From the NCBI GenBank assembly GCA_003056425.1, contig PYVY01000016.1, positions 1 to 64,000 of the forward strand: DNA of 64,000 nt, in the 5' to 3' direction. The translations under genes were made by a program, and so were the position numbers. Of this stretch, positions 40,446 to 50,129 are shown piece after piece (within the stretch, counting starts at the first letter, position 1; each line of letters starts with the position of its first letter). The notes beneath the pieces are model-generated. The model saw only the letters and a program-made list of their open reading frames with translations. It was not told the origin of the DNA and made no database searches. This DNA is from Alteromonas indica. GTDB taxonomy: Bacteria; Pseudomonadota; Gammaproteobacteria; Enterobacterales; Alteromonadaceae.

Positions 40446-41276
40446 TGTTCATCATTCTTGTAACCTGGTTCGCTGATACAGCCTCTTACCGGTTAGCGGC
40501 TAGACTTTCTCTGATTATCTTCCTAACTAAATTTGACCGTGCGGGTTTTAACTTAGTATTCGTTTGTTCACACACACTTACGGCGTTTACGAAACGGCAT
40601 ACCAAAGCATGGAATAACCAGGTAATTCTCCCTTTCAGCGCTATTTTCCAGCGAATAACCTGAGCAGGCTTTAGTGCATTGCCCTGGAAACGTTGCTCAA
40701 GCAACTGCTGACATATCGGTAGGTAAGAAAGTATGTGTTGGCAATTTAGATATTTCTGCCACAGCAATTGAGGGTGACACCTTGCTTATCCAAGTGGTTA
40801 TATCAGCGCAAAGCAATGGAATATTGTAGAGGCTGGCTGGACAGCCAGCTGCATGGCAATATATCTCAACTCAGCCATTTACAAATAACTTCGCCCCAAA
40901 ACCCACACGCCGATCTTTATCCGTTATCTGCCCCCTATCCAGTCTCGTAGAAGGCACGTGGAAGGCCCGAGGTACACGCCCGAGGGGCGGAAAGCTAAGA
41001 CCGCTAGCAAGCAGAGGAAGCGCCACCGGGTCGCTATGCCACGTATTTAGCACAAACCGTGATGCCTGCTCTCTCGCTTTTACGCCCGACACCGTTTTTT
41101 GCCTGAGTAACTGCAGACGCTATCGGGTAGAGCTTGGTTATAAACCCGAGGCCCGCGAAGTTGCTAATTTTACATAGGCAGGCTCACTACACTGCGCCGC
41201 GGCAGCTTAATGTATCGCGTTGAGTGCTGTAAGGACCACAGAAAATTGTCTCACTTCCATACCGTTTATTACCAGA
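40446..41276. other. Intergenic region, no gene seen
   Basis: About 830 bases. Open frames on both strands (to about 93 codons) lack start signals and recognisable motifs. It contains a small inverted repeat near 40830-40855 (GGCTGGCTG/CAGCCAGC). Confidence 0.5.
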
Positions 41277-42209
41277 TTACCGGAGGTGAGTAGCTAACCA
41301 CTGTGTCGTATTTTGAGTCTCAATGGCGTTTTTATAATTAAACGTTTTCTCTATGTCCCACCACATCCCTTCACCCAGTGCAAAGGCAGCGCGATACCGT
41401 AACATCTGATCTTCAGGTTTTTTAGCAAGCTGTCTGTGTAGCCAGTCTACCGGCAATAAATTGCGCTTAATACGCATGCTACTTACATTATCAACTATCT
41501 TAGCTAATTCGGCATAGCTAATCGTATCGCCTGCTACAAACACGACTTCATTGATAATTCTGGGGGTGGCTAACAAAATTGTTGCCGTTAGTTGGCCGAT
41601 GTCTTCGGGCGCCGTAACCGTTAGCTTATTTCCCCAGCTGCCAAGAGCATTGATGTAACCCTGTTCAAGGTTCACCACATCAAATGCGGGTTCAAACAGA
41701 AAACTGGTAAACATGCCGGTCGAGACAATCACCCATTCGGTAGTTACTTGCTGCCGTAACATTGTTCTGACTTCATATTGCTCATCAAATACCGGTTGGC
41801 CACTCCCCTTACCTACTACGTCATAGTCCACGCCAAACTGCCATGGAAAATAACGAGCAACGTTGGCCTCAAGCACCGCTCGCGTGATTTTTATCTGAGT
41901 ACCAGGGCCGGCCACAAAGCCAGTACAGCTGACCACTGTATTAAACTTAGCAAAGAAGGCCACCAAGCTATTGTGATCGATAGCGGCTAAATCAAGAGCG
42001 GTAAATTTCACCCCCTGCTCGGCGAGTATCCTTAATGTAGGGTTAGTTGGCGTCTTATCGGAATTAAGGGACGCTGGCGATACTAAAACCGTGATATCAC
42101 CGTTTAACGATGCGACATCGGCATGTAACGCGTTAAGCACAGCCAAGCCTAATTGGCCGGCCCCCATAATAAGTATTTTTTTGACATTTACGTTTAAATT
42201 TTGACCCAT
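41277..42209 (-). CDS. NmrA-like NAD(P)-binding oxidoreductase
   Basis: 310 residues of the atypical SDR NmrA / isoflavone-reductase-like group (often annotated aromatic alcohol reductase). The Rossmann loop is ILIMGAGQLGLAVLNAL, followed by VVSCTGFVAGPGTQ and FPWQFGVDYD. The canonical SDR Tyr-Lys pair is not evident. Divergent from a LysR-type regulator 114 bases away, so it is probably controlled by it. The substrate is unknown. Confidence 0.82.
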   Translation of the reverse strand: MGQNLNVNVKKILIMGAGQLGLAVLNALHADVASLNGDITVLVSPASLNSDKTPTNPTLRILAEQGVKFTALDLAAIDHNSLVAFFAKFNTVVSCTGFVAGPGTQIKITRAVLEANVARYFPWQFGVDYDVVGKGSGQPVFDEQYEVRTMLRQQVTTEWVIVSTGMFTSFLFEPAFDVVNLEQGYINALGSWGNKLTVTAPEDIGQLTATILLATPRIINEVVFVAGDTISYAELAKIVDNVSSMRIKRNLLPVDWLHRQLAKKPEDQMLRYRAAFALGEGMWWDIEKTFNYKNAIETQNTTQWLATHLR

Positions 42210-42323
42210 ACCCCTTTACTCCTCACTTATTATCTTAAATTGGAGTTTAATAGGGATGTGTACTGACGATAATAATCAAATTTGGGTTCGTCTATTCTCA
42301 AATTTGCAACAATGGAGAGCGTA

Positions 42324-43220
42324 ATGGATCGTCTGGAAGGTATGAAAGTGTTTGTGCAGGTGGTAGAGGCGAACCATTTCGGCCGGGCAGCTGAGGCGCT
42401 TGGCATGCCGAAATCAAGGGTGTCAAGAATGATAAAAGAAATGGAAGATTATTTAGGTGTAAAATTGATACAACGCACCACTCGCAAGTTAAGGGTAACC
42501 CAGGATGGGGAGAACTATGCTGCACAGTGCCGCTATTTACTCGCGGAAATATCCGCCATAGAGTCCCATTTTCCTCATAAAGCAGGTAGACCACGTGGTA
42601 GGCTTAAAGTGAGTATGCCGACCTCTTTAGCCCATCACGCTGTATTACCGGAAATAAGCCAGTTCATTCATCAATACCCAGACGTTGAACTGTTACTCTG
42701 TACCAGCGATAAAAATGTCGATTTATTCCAGGATGGATATGATTGTGTTATCCGGGCTGGAGAGATTGACGATTCTACCTCCCTCATTGCCCAGAAGCTT
42801 ACCGTATCAGCTTGGGTGGTGGTCGCCGCGCCCACTTATATTAAGCAGTTTGGAAAACCCCAAAATTTAGACGAGTTAAGTAATCATCGCGCTATCGGCT
42901 ATCTTAGCCAAAGCTCCGGGCGGGTAGCAGATTGGCATTTTCTGGATAATCAAGCATCGGTTTCGGTTAAAATGCACGAAGTACTTAGGGTCAATGATAC
43001 AGATACTTATGTAAACTGTGGTTTGCAGGGTTTAGGATTGATTCGGATCGCCCGCTATATCGCTCAGCCCTATATTGCCAATGGCAGCTTGGTTGAAGTG
43101 CTTGACCAGTATCCGTCGCCGGTTATGCCGTTATCCCTGGTTTATCCTCAAAGCAAGCATGTAAAGCCATCATTTCGCGTTTTCGAACACTGGATAAAAA
43201 CTGTTTTGGCTAAGGAATAA
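42324..43220 (+). CDS. LysR-family transcriptional regulator
   Basis: 298 residues from the ATG at 42324, preceded by GGAG six bases upstream. The N-terminal winged helix (MDRLEGMKVFVQVVEANHFGRAAEALGMPKSRVSRMIKEME, split here as helix-turn-helix about 18-45) and the C-terminal co-inducer domain are complete. The subtype resembles the DsdC/AaeR-like LTTRs that start with MDRL. It is divergent from the NmrA-like gene, the usual LysR arrangement for a regulator and its target. Confidence 0.9.
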   Translation: MDRLEGMKVFVQVVEANHFGRAAEALGMPKSRVSRMIKEMEDYLGVKLIQRTTRKLRVTQDGENYAAQCRYLLAEISAIESHFPHKAGRPRGRLKVSMPTSLAHHAVLPEISQFIHQYPDVELLLCTSDKNVDLFQDGYDCVIRAGEIDDSTSLIAQKLTVSAWVVVAAPTYIKQFGKPQNLDELSNHRAIGYLSQSSGRVADWHFLDNQASVSVKMHEVLRVNDTDTYVNCGLQGLGLIRIARYIAQPYIANGSLVEVLDQYPSPVMPLSLVYPQSKHVKPSFRVFEHWIKTVLAKE

Positions 43221-43522
43221 CAATTAAATTATGCTGATTTCCACTAAACGCTATAAAAGCAGGCCGCTATTTTAGCGGGGCTTAACACTCAGATATTCCT
43301 TTATCAGGGCGGGTTTCCATCAAGTATTTTCCTGCCTGCTGTGGTGAAACCAGGCTCTACTAAACAGGCCGCCAGACAGATGCGCCCTTACAAACTATCT
43401 AATCAATACAGCGTTAAGAAAGCGGCATTTATTAGCCCGGCCCAGTTGGCGAACGCTGACCGAGCGGCAAAGCCCCAGCCTGACTATAACTATGCCGGAA
43501 CCAGACCGCCACGCTGCTGAAA
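43221..43522. other. Intergenic region, no gene seen
   Basis: About 300 bases between convergent genes. Nothing recognisable beyond short GC-rich complementarity (GCCGCTATTTTAGCGG near 43262). Confidence 0.5.
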
Positions 43523-44551
43523 CTAGGCTGAAAGCTCACGCCTGACGATGTCGGCACCGTCACATAGCGCTTTCATCTTAGCCGCCGCTACTGTTCTGGA
43601 TAAGGGCGTCATTCCACAATTGGTACTTGGGTAAAGCTTGTCTGCATCTACAAATTGTAATGCATTGCGCAGTGTTTGCGCCACTTCCTGTGGCGTCTCA
43701 ACGGTACTGGTAGCGACATCAATGGCACCGACCATCACTTTCTTACCTCTAATCAGTTCAATCAATTCCATGGGTACCCGGGAGTTGTGGCACTCCACAG
43801 AAACAATATCGATAGCGGAGGCCTGGATTTTAGGAAAGATATCTTCATACTGCCGCCATTCTTCGCCCAGGGTTTGTTTCCAGTCTGTATTGGCTTTAAT
43901 GCCATATCCATAGCAAATGTGTACCGCGGTTTCACACTTTAGGCCTTCCACAGCCTTTTCCAAGGCAGCTATCCCCCAATCGTTGACTTCGTCAAAAAAC
44001 ACATTAAATGCTGGTTCATCAAACTGGATAATATCGACCCCGGCGGCCTCGAGCTCACGGGCTTCCTGGTTAAGTATTTTAGCAAATTCCCAGGCCAGCT
44101 TTTCTCGACTCTTATAATGATCATCATACAGGGTATCAATCATCGTCATTGGCCCAGGTAGCGCCCACTTAATCGGTTGATTTGTTTGCTGTCGCAAAAA
44201 CGTTGCGTCTTCCACAAATACCGACTTAGGCCGCGCCACCGCGTCGGTCACTACCGGTACACTGGCATCGTAACGGTTGCGTATTTTCACGGTTTTACGC
44301 TGCTGAAAATCTACACCATCAAGATGTTCGATAAAAGTGGTAACAAAATGCTGCCGGGTTTGTTCTCCGTCACTAATGATATCCACTCCGGCCTGTTGCT
44401 GTGCCTGTAACGCCAGCCGTAACGCATCCTGTTTGCCGGCAATTAACTCATCATCGGCAAGCCGCCAGGGAGACCATAAGGTTTCGGGCTGCGCAAGCCA
44501 GGCGGGTTTGGGCAGACTGCCGGCGGTAGAGGTAGGTAACAGTTTTTTCAT
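43523..44551 (-). CDS. mesD: Core-MetE methionine synthase, MesD type
   Basis: 342 residues, equal to the catalytic C-terminal half of MetE without the folate-binding N-terminal domain. It begins MKKLLPTSTAGSLPKPAWL; the ATG at 44551 is chosen because the frame upstream overlaps the preceding gene. Zinc ligands are visible as H and C in VHICYG, E in the following block and C in STNCGMTPL. Next to a DUF1852 gene this matches MesD, reported as a folate-independent methionine synthase that needs MesX (DUF1852) and oxygen. The methyl donor is not established. The gap to the upstream mesX is 31 bases, so they form an operon. Confidence 0.85.
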   Translation of the reverse strand: MKKLLPTSTAGSLPKPAWLAQPETLWSPWRLADDELIAGKQDALRLALQAQQQAGVDIISDGEQTRQHFVTTFIEHLDGVDFQQRKTVKIRNRYDASVPVVTDAVARPKSVFVEDATFLRQQTNQPIKWALPGPMTMIDTLYDDHYKSREKLAWEFAKILNQEARELEAAGVDIIQFDEPAFNVFFDEVNDWGIAALEKAVEGLKCETAVHICYGYGIKANTDWKQTLGEEWRQYEDIFPKIQASAIDIVSVECHNSRVPMELIELIRGKKVMVGAIDVATSTVETPQEVAQTLRNALQFVDADKLYPSTNCGMTPLSRTVAAAKMKALCDGADIVRRELSA

Positions 44552-44582
44552 AATAAGGTCTTTTTTGGTTAAATGTGATGGG

Positions 44583-45557
44583 CTAGGCGCAGTCGGCAGA
44601 CCATTGGCGAAGAAGATGCTGATATGGCCTGATAAAGTTTTCTTCAACAAACTTGCCTTGCTCTGCTGCTAACTGGCTACGCTCTGTCCGGTCATAGTTA
44701 ATCTGCGTAAGAGAGTGATCCTGATGTTTCAGATTTGGCTGATAAAGCTTACCCGCCGGCGCGTTAGCATTATAAATTTCTGGCCGATAAATCTTTTGAA
44801 AGGTTTCCATGGTGCTAATTGTACTGATCAGCTCTAGGTTGGTGTAATCATTAAGCAAGTCACCAAAATGGAAAAAAGCGAGGGGCGCCACACTATTAGG
44901 GGGCATAAAATAACGCACTTTCAAACCCATTTTGCCAAAGTATTGCTCGGTTAAAGAGGTTTCATTTGGCGTATATTCAACCCCTAAAACAGGGTGCTCA
45001 TTTTCTGTGCGATGATAGGTTTTTCTATCAGAAACACTTAAACAAATGACCGGTGGTTTAGAAAAATAGGTCTTATAATCGTTTGAATTCACAAAATGCT
45101 TGAATAGCTTTCCATGTAGCTCGCCGAAGTCGTCTGGTATGCTAAACCCTGTTTTGTTTTCATTGTGCCGGGATAAAATCACACTGAAATCATAGTCTCT
45201 CACATACGAAGAAAAATTATTGCCGACGATCCCTTCAATAAGCTGTCCTGTTTTTTGATCAACAATATTGGTTTTCAGGATTTCAATAGTAGGGAAAGTA
45301 TTGCCATTGCCTTCAACATCTATATCGACAGAAATAATCTTCAGCTCTACTGAATACCGATCCTGGGTCGCATTGTCCCAATGCGCGAGGGCGTTGAACC
45401 GGTTGTTTATCATTTGCAATGTATTGCGCAGGTTCTTCTGCCGATGCGCGCCACGAGCCAAATTCGCGAAATTAGTTGTAATTCGGGTATGGTTTGCAGG
45501 CTGGTAGTTTTGATCGAAACTAATGCTGTTAATTTTAAAGGTAAAATCTGTATTCAT
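44583..45557 (-). CDS. mesX: DUF1852 protein, MesX type
   Basis: 324 residues, soluble, of the DUF1852 family (start MNTDFTFKINSISFDQNYQP, with DNATQDRYSVELKIISVDIDVEG in the first third). DUF1852 genes occur next to core-MetE genes and the product (MesX) is required by MesD for methionine synthesis. Its chemistry is not settled to my knowledge. It is the first gene of the pair, followed 31 bases later by mesD. Confidence 0.85.
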   Translation of the reverse strand: MNTDFTFKINSISFDQNYQPANHTRITTNFANLARGAHRQKNLRNTLQMINNRFNALAHWDNATQDRYSVELKIISVDIDVEGNGNTFPTIEILKTNIVDQKTGQLIEGIVGNNFSSYVRDYDFSVILSRHNENKTGFSIPDDFGELHGKLFKHFVNSNDYKTYFSKPPVICLSVSDRKTYHRTENEHPVLGVEYTPNETSLTEQYFGKMGLKVRYFMPPNSVAPLAFFHFGDLLNDYTNLELISTISTMETFQKIYRPEIYNANAPAGKLYQPNLKHQDHSLTQINYDRTERSQLAAEQGKFVEENFIRPYQHLLRQWSADCA

Positions 45558-46155
45558 CGTGAGGTACCAACCTGTTCGTTAAAGTCAATCCTGAATTAAT
45601 TTTTGGCGTGAAAAACGTTATACGCCAAAGCAATGGTGACTTTATACGCCCCGCAACCTATGAATAAAAGCGACTTATTTTCATAAATAAATGAATTATT
45701 GTCATGGCCTGTAGCGAATCAATAGGCCATCATTTATTAAAACCGCCTATCAGGGAAACCCGGAAGCTTCACATGAACAGTGGCCTCACCAAAAAGAAAG
45801 CGCGCGGTAACCTTTATACCCCAACTCATGAAACACGCTGGAGCAGTGCCCGCCACACCTATAACCGTTCCCCCTGCTATGCGGGCAATGCATACACTCA
45901 CTCGCGCTTTTCAGGGCTAGCCGCTATACATTACTTTCTTTTCCTTCTACTAATGTCCGAAGCGCCACCTCCGCCCCGACTATCTGCAATATAGTAAGGG
46001 GGTATTTACTTCTCATTAATAGACAAGTTATTGAAAATTATTATTTTCATTCGAACTACTCTAAGACTGTAGATGTTAAAGCCAATACACCTGTTGAAAC
46101 CTTGCTGCAACTACTGTATAAAATTACACATACTGTATAAACATCGAGTGTTTAC
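45558..46155. other. Intergenic region between mesX and recN
   Basis: About 600 bases. It contains an AT-rich palindrome TTCATAAATAAATGAA at 45680-45695, 120 bases upstream of mesX, and the LexA-like boxes before recN. No SAM-type riboswitch was recognised and no gene is supported. Confidence 0.5.
46114..46148 (+). promoter_or_regulatory. LexA-like boxes before recN
   Basis: CTGTATAAAATTACAC (46114-46129) fits CTGT-N8-ACAG except the last base, exactly the same deviation as the intI box. A second, weaker half-match CTGTATAAACAT follows from 46133. recN is a strong SOS gene in relatives with two or three LexA boxes. Confidence 0.75.
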
Positions 46156-47841
46156 ATGTTAGTGCATCTGTCTATTAAAAATTTTGCGGTAGTTAAACAA
46201 TTAGCCGTTAACTTTGAATCTGGAATGACCGCTATTACCGGGGAAACCGGTGCGGGTAAATCAATCGCTATAGACGCATTAAGTTTGTGTTTAGGTGAGC
46301 GGGCAGATGCAGGAGCGGTAAGGAAAGAAGCGGCTAAAGCGGAAATTGTGGCGCATTTTGCGATTACTGAAAATACCCCCGCCAGCACTTGGCTTAAAGA
46401 ACAAGAACTGGATAGTGAAGACGACCCCCACGGATGTTTTATTCGGCGGGTTATTTCCCGGGAAGGTCGTTCTAAAGCCTTTATCAATGGCTCTCCCGTG
46501 TCATTGCAGCAATTAAAATCGCTAGGCCAGTTTTTGTTAGCAATACACGGGCAAAATACCCACCTTCAGCTATTAAAAGAAGATGTGCAACGCCAGCTTA
46601 CCGATAACTTTGCTGGTCATGGTGCCCTGTTAAATAGTGTGGCTTCTGCCTATCGCATATGGCGGGAAAAACAGAACGAGCTTAAGCACTTACAAGATGA
46701 AGCAAGTAACCGGGCAGATCGCCAGCAACTGCTGGCTTATCAGGTAGAAGAACTAAACGACTTTGCTTTGGGTGATGGCGAGTTTGTAGAACTTGAAACT
46801 GAACATCGGCGTTTGAGTAATGGACAATCGCTATTAGAACAGGCGCAAACCAGTTTTTATAACTTGTATGAAAACGATGAAGTAAACGCCTTATCTATTA
46901 TTCAAACCAGTATGGACAGACTGAGCGAACTGGAAGAACACGATGCAACATTAGGCCCCATTGTTACATTATTGAATGATGCAGTGATTCAGGTAGAAGA
47001 GGCATCACAAGAGTTACGTGCCTATTGCGATGCCCTTGAAATTGACCCGCTGCGATTACAACAGGTTGAAAGCCGCTATAGTAAGGCGCTGGAACTTGCC
47101 CGCAAACATGGCGTGTCGCCTGAAGCGCTATATCAGTGTCACCAAGACCTGGTGAATGAATTTGCCTTACTTAACGACCAAGCCACCCGGCTTGATGGAT
47201 TAGCCGAGGCAGTAGCGCTGTCGAAAGAGGAATATTTACTGGCGGCAAAAGCGTTGTCGGAATCGCGCAATAAGGCAGCGGTGGAATTTGCTACGGCCAT
47301 TGAAAAGCAAATTCACAAAATGAACATGACCCATGCGAAAGTTGTGGTAGAGGTTATATTTAACGCAGATAAAACACCCGGCGTAAGTGGGCTGGATGAT
47401 GTTGTAATGAAAGTATCTACCAACCCGGGCCAGGATCCGGACCGATTAGATAAGGTAGTATCTGGCGGCGAATTGTCTCGGATAGGCTTGGCGATTCAGG
47501 TTATTGCCAGTGACAATAGCGCCACACCCACTATGATTTTCGATGAAGTCGACGCGGGTATCAGTGGTCCTACAGCGTCAATTGTGGGCGGCTTACTGCG
47601 TACGTTGGGTAAACAAAGCCAGGTTATGTGTGTTACCCATTTACCTCAGGTGGCGGCTCAGGCACATAATCAATTATTTGTTACCAAATTAACGGATGGT
47701 GAAAGTACAGAAACCCGTATGCTTGCCTTAACAGAACAAGACCGGGTAGACGAGCTGGCGCGCTTGTTAGCAGGCGACAAAGTGACAGATACAGCCCTAG
47801 CTAACGCCCGAGAGCTACTGAAAAGTGTTGAATCGAACTAA
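46156..47841 (+). CDS. recN: DNA repair protein RecN (SMC-like)
   Basis: 561 residues. RecN is an SMC-like ATPase acting at double-strand breaks. Walker A GETGAGKSIAI is near the N-terminus, a coiled-coil region covers about 160-390, and the ABC signature VSGGELSRIGLA and Walker B PTMIFDEVDAGISG lie near the C-terminus. The start ATG follows two LexA-like boxes. It is followed by bamE, the normal order after nadK in gammaproteobacteria, but nadK is 17.7 kb upstream. Confidence 0.97.
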   Translation: MLVHLSIKNFAVVKQLAVNFESGMTAITGETGAGKSIAIDALSLCLGERADAGAVRKEAAKAEIVAHFAITENTPASTWLKEQELDSEDDPHGCFIRRVISREGRSKAFINGSPVSLQQLKSLGQFLLAIHGQNTHLQLLKEDVQRQLTDNFAGHGALLNSVASAYRIWREKQNELKHLQDEASNRADRQQLLAYQVEELNDFALGDGEFVELETEHRRLSNGQSLLEQAQTSFYNLYENDEVNALSIIQTSMDRLSELEEHDATLGPIVTLLNDAVIQVEEASQELRAYCDALEIDPLRLQQVESRYSKALELARKHGVSPEALYQCHQDLVNEFALLNDQATRLDGLAEAVALSKEEYLLAAKALSESRNKAAVEFATAIEKQIHKMNMTHAKVVVEVIFNADKTPGVSGLDDVVMKVSTNPGQDPDRLDKVVSGGELSRIGLAIQVIASDNSATPTMIFDEVDAGISGPTASIVGGLLRTLGKQSQVMCVTHLPQVAAQAHNQLFVTKLTDGESTETRMLALTEQDRVDELARLLAGDKVTDTALANARELLKSVESN

Positions 47842-47966
47842 TAAGCGGTTGATTGGTCATACTTGACTGGGGTAGCATGCTTCGCGCGAATAAGTGCATC
47901 GGGGCTGCTTACTGAACGTCATCCCTGGTGATAAAAAACCAAAATGTGATTGGATAAAACGCTTAC

Positions 47967-48323
47967 ATGAAGTTGTATCAATATTTATTACTGGCTACCG
48001 TCCTGTGTACGACGTCTGCCTGCTCGAACTGGATTTATCGAATAGACGTACCGCAAGGTAACTTTCTTGAAAAAAGAGATGTTGAAGAGTTGCGGGTAGG
48101 AATGAGTAAAGAGCAGGTGATTTACGTGCTTGGCCACCCTGTAGTTGAAGACTCTTTTAATAAAGATACCTGGTATTATGTTTACGATATGAAACGCGGT
48201 ATGCGTAAGCGCGGGGAAGACTTTCAGAAACAATTAATATTGTCGTTTAATGACAACAAGCTTGCTAAAGCTGAAGGCGATTTTGAATTGTCGGAAGATT
48301 TTGATACCCCGCTAGACCAGTAA
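47967..48323 (+). CDS. bamE: Outer-membrane assembly lipoprotein BamE (SmpA)
   Basis: 118 residues: lipoprotein signal with lipobox TSAC, then NWIYRIDVPQGNFLEKRDVEELRVGMSKEQV and the VLGHPVVEDSF and WYYVYDMKRG blocks that define BamE. It is a small subunit of the BAM complex that inserts beta-barrel proteins into the outer membrane. The position directly after recN is the conserved one. Confidence 0.95.
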   Translation: MKLYQYLLLATVLCTTSACSNWIYRIDVPQGNFLEKRDVEELRVGMSKEQVIYVLGHPVVEDSFNKDTWYYVYDMKRGMRKRGEDFQKQLILSFNDNKLAKAEGDFELSEDFDTPLDQ

Positions 48324-48340
48324 ACTGCCTATCAACTCGT

Positions 48341-48357
48341 GGCCCTACCATAGGGCC
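48341..48357 (+). terminator. Possible terminator after bamE
   Basis: GGCCCTA-CCA-TAGGGCC is a perfect 7-bp hairpin 18 bases after the bamE stop, but it is followed only by a weak T-run. Confidence 0.5.
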
Positions 48358-48770
48358 GCTGTTTAATGATGGGCTATGGGGTAACAATACGCCACAGCGC
48401 TGTTCGTCGTGGCGATTGCGCTTAACTACACGCGTAGCCTTCTCGTTAATTGTACCGCGCCCTACCCTATTAATAGGCGTAGTACAATGGTAGCCGGGCT
48501 ACTGAAGCCGCACCATCGTTTTGCTTGCGGGCAAACTATGTATAGTAGTGCCTAAGCTATTTACCATAGTATGTTCAAGCACCCGCCTGCGGTGCTATTT
48601 ACCCAGCCCCCTTGTATACAAGCTTAGTCCTCCTTATGACTGATGATATTAGCCCCTGATAGCTAGCGACTTGATGATAAGTTTTGATAGCTAAATATTA
48701 CGCGCCAGATTTAACGAATAAAAACAACTCAGGCATAAGCGAGACCGGAAAACGTATAGGTATGGATATT

Positions 48771-48794
48771 GGTGTAGGTGTAGGTGTAGGTGTA
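48771..48794. repeat. GGTGTA hexamer repeat, four units
   Basis: Four perfect tandem copies of GGTGTA, followed by a diverged AGTATT. Intergenic. Confidence 0.85.
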
Positions 48795-49258
48795 AGTATT
48801 CGCGGTTAATATTACCCGCTCCCGCTAAGACTAATCATCATTAACACTAAGGTTAAATTATGTCTAAATATCAATCACCTACAGTTAAAATATATGCTTG
48901 ATAATGGGTGATCCGGCGCGTGTAGGCAGGCGGTAATAGCTGATATAGCAGCGCCGTATGATAATTCGCTTTCCCCGGATATTGGGTCGCTTTCACTGTG
49001 TAATCCAAGATACAGCCGCCAATATAATACGACTATATAGGTGAGACATGGATAGAACCCGGTTGGTAAAGAGATGGGAAGGGGATAAGATAGGGTCGGA
49101 ACATCTTTGTTGCGCTATTACATTACGGTAGTTGCACCAAAAAAGTGCCCCCTGTCGCCAATACGTCTCTCCTTTGCGCTAAGTTATTAGGGCTATCCTA
49201 TTTGTTTAAAGCGAAATAGCGTTGTGTACCTTTTTGATCCCCGTTTTTTGTATCCCTA

Positions 49259-49333
49259 TTTTTTGTTGTCCTATTTTTTGTTGTCCTATTTTTTGTTGTC
49301 CTATTTTTTGTTGTCCTATTTTTTGTTGTCCTA
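49259..49333. repeat. 15-bp tandem repeat, five units
   Basis: Five perfect copies of TTTTTTGTTGTCCTA with a degenerate copy just upstream (about 49242-49258). Being a multiple of three it leaves a minus-strand frame open (TTKNR repeated), but no gene signals support translation. Confidence 0.93.
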
Positions 49334-49639
49334 TAAAGATAGGCCGTTTTCCATCGCGGTTTGCTATCAATACAGACTAACTTGGCTATCATTGGTATAG
49401 ACTTATGGCCTTGCAGGTAACAGAGGTTGCCGCTAGCCGGCATATTCGCGCTTTTACATGCGGTGTGCGTAGATGAGCAAAGGAAAGGCAGCGGTGCGGT
49501 AGCATAGCGTTATGATTGCCAAAAATCCGACGCTGTTACCGATTTACAATGAAAGTATATTTTGCTCAGTAACATTTACAGTCATTGGTATAGCTGAATC
49601 AATGCACATTGATTTGCCCGCGCACCGTAGCTTGGAATA

Positions 49640-49813
49640 TTACTTGTTTTCAGGTTTTCGGCGAGTGCGCTCATCGCGGGTAACCCAATCTTCTAACGCG
49701 GCACCGGGATCTTCTTCTCCGGCAATGCTGCTTTGCTCTGGCGCACTGGCTTCTGCGTCTTCATCTTTCATCTTTTCTTTTCGTTCGGTGGTTGGTTTTT
49801 TAGACGTTGTCAT
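49640..49813 (-). CDS. Small charged protein, 57 residues
   Basis: ATG at 49813 with GAGG nine bases upstream, stop TAA at 49642-49640. The product is highly hydrophilic and rich in Lys, Glu and Asp, with an acidic Ala/Glu-rich centre, LEDWVTRDERTRRKPENK at the C-terminus and no signal or membrane segment. The opposite-strand frame covering it has no start signals. No family recognised. Confidence 0.6.
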   Translation of the reverse strand: MTTSKKPTTERKEKMKDEDAEASAPEQSSIAGEEDPGAALEDWVTRDERTRRKPENK

Positions 49814-50129
49814 AAGTACTGCCTCTACTTGCGTTAACTAATGATTAATTTTTGGCATCTATATTGCTTTATTAACAAGGAGTGAGTGTTATCGATTGCG
49901 ATCACCCTCGATCAGCCTTATCAGTATTGTATATAGTCTGAAAAGATACGTTGTCCGGGAGCGCACAGTTCATTTCGTTGTTAGCGCACCGTTTTCGAAG
50001 AGCGTCATGAGTAGTTTCCCCCGCTCTACCACCCGAATATGACAATAATATTACAGTATGATGAAATAAGCTTGATCTCAGACTCAAACCTTAGTAACCT
50101 ATGTAGGTCAAAAAAGAACAGGAGGATGT

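Larger units (their letters stand above)
48358..49639. other. Gene-poor stretch with short tandem repeats
   Basis: Nearly 1.3 kb without a gene I can support. It holds a GGTGTA hexamer repeat (48771-48794) and a 15-bp repeat (49259-49333). Open frames here contain the repeats and look accidental. Confidence 0.55.

Noticed and set aside
40427..40767. Open frames of 78 and 93 codons between the repeat-protein operon and the NmrA gene
   Set aside because: They start in or overlap the terminator region or each other, and show no motifs or ribosome-binding sites.
45680..45695. Palindrome TTCATAAATAAATGAA upstream of mesX considered as a MetR or MetJ site
   Set aside because: It does not match the MetR (TGAA-N5-TTCA) or MetJ (AGACGTCT) patterns, so no regulator can be named.
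38134..49333. Repeat arrays considered as CRISPR
   Set aside because: All are direct tandem repeats of 6 to 15 bases without spacers, and no cas genes are present.
49198..49443. Minus-strand frame with TTKNR repeats
   Set aside because: It arises from the 15-bp repeat and lacks a Shine-Dalgarno.
49512..49841. A 109-codon plus-strand frame
   Set aside because: It is antisense to the 57-residue gene at 49640-49813, which has better start signals and composition.
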